Assembly: GCA_039583875.1 (NCBI GenBank) | Contig: CM077161.1 | Span: forward strand, 62,253,885 to 62,317,884 | Length of the DNA: 64,000 nucleotides | From: Platanthera guangdongensis | Lineage: Eukaryota; Streptophyta; Magnoliopsida; Asparagales; Orchidaceae | Direction: 5' to 3' | In this document: positions 56,678 through 64,000 of the stretch, piece after piece | Layout: each line of letters opens with the position of its first letter | How positions within the stretch are numbered: the first letter of the stretch is position 1 | Translations under genes and position numbers: made by a program | The notes under the pieces: generated by a model | Told to the model about the DNA's origin: nothing | Database searches by the model: none | The model's input: the letters and a program-made list of their open reading frames with translations, nothing else

Positions 56678-58691
56678 CTGATATTTTGGCATCTTGTAGT
56701 GTTCATAAATTTTGGGAGGCCAAAACTTAAGAAAATCTAGTACTTCATGTTCAAATTACCCCTGGCCAAATATTTGGGAAAATTAAATAAATGCCAAATT
56801 AATTAGGAAAATTCAAAGTTTCTGGATTTAGGCTAAATATGTCATGATAGACCCAGAATAATTATCTTAAGTAATTTGGAATAAAAGTTGGAGTACCTCC
56901 TATCATGTACATCATATAGCTTAGGTTGGTCTACATTTAGTAAAACTGTGGAAATTGTGATAACATGGGATATGGTCATAGGAAGTGGGGAGAAATGCAT
57001 GCTGATTTGGTAAGATGAAAGAGAGCTTCATTAGAAACCATGATGAGGAGAGTGTTGGGTTGGCTCGAGTTAAGATGTTCTCGGGATCGACGAAAGGTCG
57101 TCCTTCCTATGGAGGGAGGGAGGGAGAGAGAGAGTCAAAACACACTAGGTTAGATCCAGAGTAATATTAAAAAGGGATCGAGAATCGAGTTTAAACCAAT
57201 AACAGTAAGTGTCGTGCAAAAGGGAGCTTTGGTCTTCAGCCCATCATAGTTCTTACTGCCTTCGAGAGCGCTTCATGGGGAATTCCTTGGGCAGTCCTGG
57301 GCTAACCTAAACCGCAAGTAAAATCAATGTTTAACAGCAACTAGTATAATTAGGGCTTCACATTCACACACCCCGGTAGCTCGGGAGGTTGGTTGGGCTA
57401 ATTTTATTAGACATCCGAACGATAGGTTTGGAAGTTAGATGTAATGGACGGGATAATCCGGGTAGTCGGTGGCTTGGAAGGATTTGGATACAGAAATAAG
57501 GTGGCGGGTCTTCGGTATCGGACTGTCATTCACAACGACGTCGATACGTTGACTCGGTGGGTGTGGTTGACACTTAGCCAAAGAAAATCTGGTGGATATG
57601 GCCAGTATTAGTACGTGGTGACACTAGGTTGTGTCCTTATAGAGGCATACGTAAGGGCTAGGCCTGGTAGTGTGGATACCCGCCTAAGAGTGGGGGGCCC
57701 GACCCACTGCATCCGTTTGCCACTACGGAGGTTCTTGGGAGTGAAGCTAGCTGCCCAAATGGGGGGAACTAAAGGTCTGTGCGCATAAAGTCGTGTGCGT
57801 GAGTTGCACTTGTATGAATCATGGCATAACATAGCACTACACTCATACTTGCTTTTAAACCTGACACCCCATTGTATAAATTGGTATGAGAGTTTTTATA
57901 CGATGGGAGCCTTGCAGAAGACCCCTTAACTTATAAGTTTGTTTGGGCATTCATATAAGTTAAGGTTTCTTACTTCTTAGTATGTCCTTCTTACATGTGC
58001 TGCTTGTTCTACTTGTTTACCTTACTGCTTACTATCATAGAACTTCTAGCTTGTACCTTTCTTTCGTAGCTGTATATACATTATAATTAACGGCAAGAAT
58101 AGTTCCACCGTCACCTACTTTGCTTTCTCTCCACCTTCATAGCTTCCCTTTTATCCTCCCCGCTCGGTTCCTAGGAGCCATGGGGGAGGGGTAGGGGATG
58201 ATAGGACTTACTAATTTTGACTAACGGTTTTCGGATCACAACATTCCAGGGTCTCCAGATGGGAGACATGGAGCAGCAGCATAGGACACAGCACCAGCGG
58301 AGTACGATGCTCATGGAGGTGAGCTAGTCTAGCATAGGAGCACCAGCTACTGGTTTCGTGAGTGATTAGTTTACTTAGCTTTCCCGAGTGGTTGTAGTGA
58401 GGATTTGATGTACCGGTCTTGAGTCCGTTTATGTTTCTTTGTACAGTTTTATTTCAGTACTTTTATTATATATGGACTTGATGTGATTTTCGTTTACATA
58501 TATTACATGTGATTGTGGACTTAGTTTTATCCATACTATATGTATACTTCTCTTTCTCTTTGGTGATTGTAAAGGCCAACAGGATCAGCGTTTTGTTGTG
58601 GCGACCTTCCCGAGAGTCGGTTTCACCACAAAACGGCGGTTCTGAGCATAAGACCCTGGTGGTTTTAAAAGAAAAAAAATGGGGCCATACA

Positions 58692-58934
58692 AACTGGTAT
58701 TAGAGCAAACATCGATCCAAGAGAAGAAGTCCACAAAACCCTGGGTCACCCAAGCTCGAGCTTAGTTTGAGGACAAACTAAGCAGCGGAAGCAGTGGTGT
58801 GCCCATAAGGGGAATCACATGAAAACTCCACCTTTTCATTAATTCCACTTGTTCATCAGCTAACAATTGTAATTCTTCTTTGTAGCCTGCGACAAACCCT
58901 TCCCCCAGCAGGGAGCACCTCCGGTTGCGAAGAT
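58692..58934 (+). other. P4 internal region 2 (primer site plus about 240 bp)
   Basis: ACTGGTATTAGAGC primer-site variant, then sequence matching 50943-51170, stopping at GCGAAGA where LTR copy 3 begins. No purine tract precedes the LTR, so this is a deleted or recombined internal region. Confidence 0.7.
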
Positions 58935-59288
58935 GTAACATCCCTCAAACAATTAGACCCCTAAGAGTGGTTTTGTCATGACTAGATCATGATAAAATCC
59001 TCGGATGTCCAGTAGACTAGGTGAACTTGGGTAGGAAGGTGAAGGCCAACATGGTCTGCAAATTGCAGAATTCTAAACGCTAGTTTAGAATGTCATCAGG
59101 GATACAACTTGATCCTATCACCCTACCACAACACCCCTAACAACTTGGGTAGTCCATATGGCCACTAAGGATCCACTGTGGGTTGTCAAAGTGGTTAAGT
59201 TGACCTAAGTCAACCCTAACCCTAAATGGGTCAATCTAGCCTACTTAGGGTCAATTGACCTTCCCTTAGGCAAGTGTACCCCACCCAT
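58935..59288 (+). repeat. P4 LTR copy 3, first 354 bp, cut by P5
   Basis: TGTAACATCCC, then TAGACCCCTAAGAGTGG and the GTCATGACTAG text shared with copies 1 and 2, but more diverged. Interrupted at 59288; the flank CCCAT (59284-59288) is one expected half of the P5 target duplication. Confidence 0.75.
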
Positions 59289-61389
59289 TGTAATGCCCCA
59301 AACACAAAAGAGTGATGAGAGACGTTTTGAGCCAGGTTTGGAATTTGGCAGGGGGGCACACGGCCTGGGACACGGGTGTGTCCCAGGGCGTGTCGTGCTA
59401 GGGTTGATGATCTGACTGAGAGTTCGACGAATTTTGGAGTCAACGATCGTCGAGCAGCGAACACGGCCTGGGACACGGGCATGTCAGAGGTCGTGTCCTT
59501 CACGAGTTAAAGTTGGGCTGTGGCGTGATTGTTACATGGGTCTGCACACGGGCTGTGTTGGGTAGACACGGACGTGTCAAATAGGACATGGGCGTGTCCA
59601 AGACTCGTGTTCTTCTCGGGTTGGTGTCGGTCCTGTGTCGATGGAGTAATACGACACAGTACACGGCCGTGTTCTGGAGGACACGGGCGTGTCAAGTTTG
59701 ACACGGGCGTGTCGGGTGCCTGCGTCCTTTTCAGGATTCGTCGGTTTCGACTGTGAATGGGGAACACGACCCTAGACACGGGCGTGCCACAGGCCATGTT
59801 CAGCCCAGATTTTTCATTTCAGCTCCGGGTCATGGCCGTCCATTTTCTTATTTTGGGATCCGACGGCTGGGGGCTATTCTTGCTTGGATATACCCGGGTT
59901 TAGTGCTTTGAAAACACTATTCCACTTGGGTTATTCTCTTTCTAAAGTTTAGGGAGAGGGGAGAGCAAGGAAGAAGAAAGGAGGCTAGATCCGGTCCCAG
60001 GCGGAGCTTCGGGTCTCCAAATCGCAAGCCGACTTCGGATCAACGGAGGCAAGGAGATTTCGGTGCTTTTCATCCGCATACATTTCCATGGCCCCAAGGA
60101 AAAATGCTAGGGTAACGATTCTCATCCTAGGACATGTGAAGTCCTCTTTTCCTTCGCATAGGAAACTCTCTCTCGCAAGTTTGCAATGAGTTGAGGCATT
60201 CCTTTGGGTAGACATGAATAGTCCTCATTGTGTACATGTAGAGTCCATAATTGAGAACGGATATAAGCATGATGTGTGAAGCCTACTCGGACAAGTTGGT
60301 CTGGATCAGTGATGTTGCATTGCACGAATGGCCGGAGAAGACTCCGCACGAATGGTTGTTTTTCAGGTTTTCTATGCGGTAGATTGTAATAGGGAGCCTT
60401 GGGTACTAATTCCAAGGTGCACCCGGAAAGCTGGGCAGATGCATGATTCTGCCAACATGGTGGCCTGGGAGCCAACTTGAACATAACCGGGTTATGTGAA
60501 GTGTGTGATGGAAACGAGACTCGGGGAGGTTTGACCTGCGCATATAGCTTAAATTGACGTTGCAGTGTGAGCAACAGGTCAGGCGGAACCGTACCCGTTC
60601 TATGTCGTTTGGTGGTAGTCGTTGGCATAAATGAGGGTCTTTGGCGGTATATGACTTAAATTGATGTGACCCATGCCGGGAAGACAAAATTCTCGCAAAA
60701 TTGGCCGTCCTAGTGGAGGCGGTGAGACCAAGACGTCTATGGCTTAAATTGACGTGACGTTGGCCGATTCACCAAGAATGTGCCCTGAGTGCACCAGGTG
60801 TGTGGTCGTGCGTGCCCACGCCTGTGATGAAGTGTTTACCTATACTGCTTGGTTATGCTAACAAAGTGCAGGGAAAGGAGCATCGCCGCGCCGAGTTTGG
60901 GGGTGGAATCGTTATAATCTGGTCAGCATAGATAACCGTTGCTTTTGGTTGCCATCGTGTAGTGGATTGTTGCTTGCAGGTGCTGCGAAGCCGATTGGTA
61001 AATAGCGGGCCAGAGCCCAAGTTGTGAAACCGGCCCTCGAAGGCTTATTTTGAGTGTTTACTTGTTTATTCATGTATGACCGGCCTGCGTGTCGTGGTAT
61101 GGAACACACATTTTATTTGAGTAAACAATTGTAAGGCCTTAAGGCCATTGTACTTGTGTATTGTACCTTCATTCCTGTGGTTTTGAGTAGTGGACATTCA
61201 TGATTATGACTTGGTTCTAAATTTGTAAACATTTAATAATTGCTTCCTCTAGAATGACACTGTGTAGGATGTTGGTTATTAGTTGGATGGTATTCCATTG
61301 AGTAACCACCCAGTCTGTCTGTGGTATATGGCATCGGGCCCCGGCCGGACCTACTGCTATATGCTATGTGACGGATAGGGGGTGTTACA
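59289..61389 (+). repeat. P5 5' LTR (2,101 bp)
   Basis: TGTAATGCCCC start, GGTGTTACA end. From about 59355 to 59800 it has repeated GACACGGGCGTGTC-like palindromes and TCGTCGA bits, akin to G1 but shorter units. The rest shows no repeat or frame I can support. The second LTR is off-window. Confidence 0.82.
59355..59800. repeat. P5 LTR repeats of GACACGGGCGTGTC type
   Basis: About eight loose copies of GACACGGGCGTGTC or halves of it (ACACGGCC, GGGCATGTC), in a non-regular layout. It shares the ACACGGG/CCCGTGT core with the G1 array. Confidence 0.65.
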
Positions 61390-61392
61390 ATT

Positions 61393-61403
61393 TGGTATCA
61401 GAC
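61393..61403 (+). other. P5 primer binding site (Met tRNA type)
   Basis: TGGTATCAGAC three bases after the LTR end; one mismatch to the usual TGGTATCAGAGC. Confidence 0.75.
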
Positions 61404-61614
61404 TACTTGTTTCGGTCAGTCTAAACATGAATTCGTGGACGAATTATTTTAAGGGGTGGTGAGCACATGCGTGTTTGTCATGGTTATAACATAAAAAGAA
61501 CCCATGAATGTCCACTTAGGAATGAAAATACACGTGTTTGAGGAACCTGCGTGTTCCTATAATTGCTATTTGCAATTTTGTTTGGTCTCTTAATGGTGTT
61601 TTGTACGACTATAG

Positions 61615-62580
61615 GTGACCAGGAGTGGTGCAAAGCCGTCGGAACGCTCTCTTTCTGAGGAAAGTAGTGCACCTGTGGACGTGCCTGCAACCCTTCCCTC
61701 TACCGAAACCATAAGAATGGTGGTTGAAGCAGTCTTTGTTGTGATGGATGCACAAAATGAAAGACATGTGCAGTCCCCTATTCCTGAGTTAACTGTAACA
61801 CTGGGTGGAGTGATGGAGCAAACGATATTTAAAGGACCATTGGGTCAGCAGTTGAACATGGTTCTAGTGCAGGGTATGCACTCAGTTGAGGATTATTTGC
61901 AGGCGTTTCTTATGGTAAGACGCTACCCAGGCACTGAAGTGGAGAGCAAGCAGTCTATGGATGATAGATTTTATAATGGCCTACGACGAATTACGAATTT
62001 TACTGCTAGGACCAAAATTATTTGGATTCTGAGCCTTGGTAGAGGCGGATAGATCGTTGGAACTAGAGATGGCAAAAGCCAATCGAATGTTGTAGTTTAG
62101 GGTTCCAAACTCTCCAAATTCTATAAAGTCTGCATACCAAGGGAGGCGGAAAAAGAAGTCTAAAATGTCTACTGGACAGGCTCCATATGATTGTTTTAAT
62201 TGTGACAAGGAAGGGCACTTTGCCTGAGATTGTCGGAATGGTGCTCAGAAGTTAAAGAAAGCTATGTCAGGAGCTGGTATACGATAAAGTGCAGAAGATT
62301 TGAATCGAATCCAAGGAGGTAAACACTTGGATATGCAGAAGATGGAGTTCGAAATGTCGAACTCCTCAAAGTCTACGTACCGTAGGTGCTATAAGAGGGC
62401 TAGGACTTCGGGTCCAGCTCCTTCTTCTGGTTCTTGTGGGGCGACTACGGGTTGAACCCCGGGCACATGCTTTAATTGTGGAAAGCCGGGGCACTTTGCC
62501 TGAGACTGCTGGAGCGGACGTCCCAAGTCTGAGAAGAAGCACGCTATCATGATGACAGGTACGGTTTAAAGTTATAACAG
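61615..62580 (+). pseudogene. gag: P5 gag remnant with two zinc knuckles
   Basis: An open frame 61615-62052 has an N-terminal stretch and a short gag-like part (EDYLQAFLMVRRYPGTEVES, then ITNFTARTKIIW), much shorter than a full gypsy gag, so a central deletion is likely. Two knuckles follow, CFNCDKEGHFA-stop-DC (about 62192) and CFNCGKPGHFA-stop-DC (about 62470). Both have TGA where Arg (CGA) is usual. The sequences around them are similar, suggesting an internal duplication. Confidence 0.75.
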
Positions 62581-62699
62581 TTTAGCTTTAAATAATTGTT
62601 GCCCTTGTGCACGTTAGCTTAGAATTGCTTGTGCTAAGCTTTGTTCTAATTTTCAATTAATCCGGAGAGAGCACCGTTTATTTAAGGGAGCTTAGCATT

Positions 62700-64000
62700 C
62701 CCTTTAGACAAAAGGATTTGTATTGCGCATCAGAGTACCTCCTTCTATGGCAAAAGACAAATTGGATGCATTGTTGTCTAATGGTGCTCAATGCGCGCGA
62801 GTAGAACCTGTTACGTTTAGGTACGGATTGGGAGTCAAGAGTTTAACTTACAAGAATCGTTACTACCGCTAGGGGAGCTCTACGTGATCTTTGGTGTGGA
62901 CTGGCTCTCGGAGCGGCAAGCATACATTGATCGAAATCGTAAGGAGGTCAAGTTGGGAACTGGTCGTGAGACGACATTTGTGGGCTGGAAAGGGGTCGAG
63001 CATGACATTGATGTCTGCTCTTCAGATGGTTAAGGCGGTTCGGTGTGATGAAAAACCGGTGTTTCGCTCTTCGTATCGGCTAATGCCTAAGGAGATGGCG
63101 GAGCTGACGGTGCAACTTCAAGAGTTGTTGGAGCAGGGGTATGTGTGTCCAATTTTGTCGCCTTGGAGTGCACCAGTCCCTTTTGTTAAGAAGAAGGACG
63201 GAAGCTTGAGACTTTGTCTTGATTATCGAGAGCTGAACAAGCTAACGGAAAAGAACAAGTACCCAAGGATTGATGATCTATTTGATCCGTTAGTCAGGTC
63301 AACGGTGTACTCAAAATTGGATCTCAAGTCCGGGTATTATCAGCTGAGGATAAGGGAGAGTGATATGCCCAAGACGGTTTTTAGTACGAGATACGGGCAT
63401 TACAAGGTTACGGTCATGCTGTCTGGGCTGACGAATGCGCCGTCAGTGTTCATGGATCTGATGAACAAGACTTTCAGGGAGTACCTATACCACTTTGTGA
63501 TCATCTTCATCGACGACATTTTGGTGTACTCGAAAAGTTAGGAGGATCACTTTAAGCATCTTCATTTGGTGCTGGAGATGCTGAGGAGGAATCAATTGTA
63601 TGCCAAGTTCTCCAAATGCGAGTTTTGGTTGTCTTCGGTGGCGTTCCTTGGTCATATAGTGAGTGGAGAGGGCATTGCGGTGGATCCGACGAAGATTGTT
63701 GTGATACGAGAGTGGCCTGTGCTGTATAAGGTAGCAGAAGTCTGGAGTTTTCTGGGGCTTGCCGGCTATTAAAGGAGCTTTGTGGAGAACTTCTTGCGGA
63801 TAGTGTTACCCCTCACGACTCTGATGAGGAAAGAGCAGAAGTTTGTTGGGACGCCAGAGTGCGCGCGAGCTTTTAAGGAGATGAAGAGTCGGTTGACCAC
63901 GGCGCCTGTGCTGAGTTCGACGAGTGGGACCAAAGGTTTTGAGATCTATAGCGATGCTTCGGGCATTGGCTTGGGTTGTGTGCTGCTGCAACATGGAAGT
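62700..64000 (+). pseudogene. pol: P5 pol: protease tail, RT, start of RNase H
   Basis: 62880-62955 reads (in a shifted frame) [20 protein letters not shown], the end of the protease-RT linker. From about 63010 one frame carries [41 protein letters not shown] (63185), [14 protein letters not shown] (63310), and the catalytic [11 protein letters not shown] (63507). Then comes a TAG (63539-63541), the block [20 protein letters not shown] (63617), a TAA (63770-63772), and RNase H EIYSDASGIGLGCVLLQHG at the edge. The arrangement is Ty3/gypsy. Active-site Asp pair kept. Confidence 0.9.

Larger units (their letters stand above)
53168..58691 (+). repeat. P4 LTR copy 2 (5,524 bp, with an 800-bp insertion)
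   Basis: It begins TATAACATCC (TG altered to TA) and ends GGCCATACA before a second primer site. It aligns with copy 1 along its length except for the MITE (absent) and the solo LTR at 55883-56677 (present). Without the insertion it is about 4.72 kb, matching copy 1 without its MITE. By eye the copies differ often, so they are old. Confidence 0.8.
46075..59288 (+). mobile_element. P4: gypsy-type element with long LTRs in an LTR-int-LTR-int-LTR array
   Basis: Three LTR copies (46075-50927, 53168-58691, 58935-59288 truncated) alternate with two internal segments (50928-53167 and 58692-58934) that begin with the same Met-tRNA primer site and ~240 bp of matching sequence. LTRs of about 4.7 kb with only 2.2 kb of decayed internal DNA make it non-autonomous. 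The integrase relic is of Ty3/gypsy type. The three-LTR form is best explained by unequal recombination between copies, or by two related insertions sharing an LTR. Confidence 0.75.
59289..64000 (+). mobile_element. P5: Ty3/gypsy element, plus strand, runs off right edge
   Basis: 5' LTR (59289-61389), primer site, gag remnant with duplicated zinc knuckle, then RT leading into RNase H, in gypsy order. Stops in gag and pol make it defective. RT motifs resemble plant chromovirus-type elements; the clade is not resolved because integrase is outside the window. Confidence 0.85.

Noticed and set aside
60122..60687. Two long overlapping minus-strand ORFs
   Set aside because: They overlap each other in different frames within the P5 LTR and have no recognisable motif.

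Overview
This window is nuclear DNA of a flowering plant with a repeat-rich genome. The evidence is Sirevirus-type Ty1/copia retrotransposons (a plant-specific lineage), Ty3/gypsy elements with initiator-Met-tRNA primer sites, and a foldback MITE. I found no host gene, tRNA, rRNA, CRISPR or bacterial feature, and the species cannot be named from this sequence. Essentially every base belongs to a stack of nested retrotransposons.

The backbone is an old plus-strand copia element, P1 (13442-18051 and 44074-46074). Three insertion lines have split it. (1) Its gag is cut at 13441 by minus-strand gypsy-type LTR material (G2 at 13088-13441, then G1 at 10705-13087), and G1 is in turn hit by the minus-strand Sirevirus M1 (1-10704, running off the left edge). 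(2) Its reverse transcriptase is cut by the minus-strand Sirevirus M2 (18052-44073, target duplication GCCTC). The ORF2 of M2 is itself cut by a younger plus-strand sister, P3 (21713-34887, target duplication CAGTC). (3) Its 3' LTR is cut at 46074 by P4, a gypsy-type element with very long LTRs arranged LTR-internal-LTR-internal-LTR (46075-59288). P4 carries a 130-bp MITE (48612-48741) and a 795-bp solo LTR (55883-56677), and its last LTR is cut by the gypsy element P5 (59289 to beyond the window).

M1, M2 and P3 share one plan: LTR, primer site, gag, pol (protease-integrase-RT-RNase H), a non-coding spacer, a long accessory ORF2, polypurine tract, LTR. All are broken by stops or frameshifts, and P3 is the least damaged. 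Gag would form the particle, pol would copy and integrate the element, and ORF2 is of unknown function. ORF2 has a conserved N-terminal domain, a PKKKRK-type nuclear signal in P3 and a coiled-coil/basic tail. I see no signal peptide or membrane segment, which argues against the usual 'env-like' label.

The most interesting structure is a set of element-specific palindrome arrays. In P3 and M2 the perfect palindrome GTGTCGACAC is repeated about 30 times in each LTR and about 10 times in the pol-ORF2 spacer. In both places a TATAAATAG box accompanies the array, and in the P3 spacer the TATA box lies about 100 nt before the ORF2 ATG. M1 uses another palindrome (arms ATCGTCGA/TCGACGAT) in its LTR, in the same spacer with its own TATA box, and inside gag, where it encodes SSNGARRS-like repeats. 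P1 and G1 carry different palindrome arrays. I propose, as inference, a two-promoter, element-specific recognition system in which ORF2 may be the factor that reads the palindromes.
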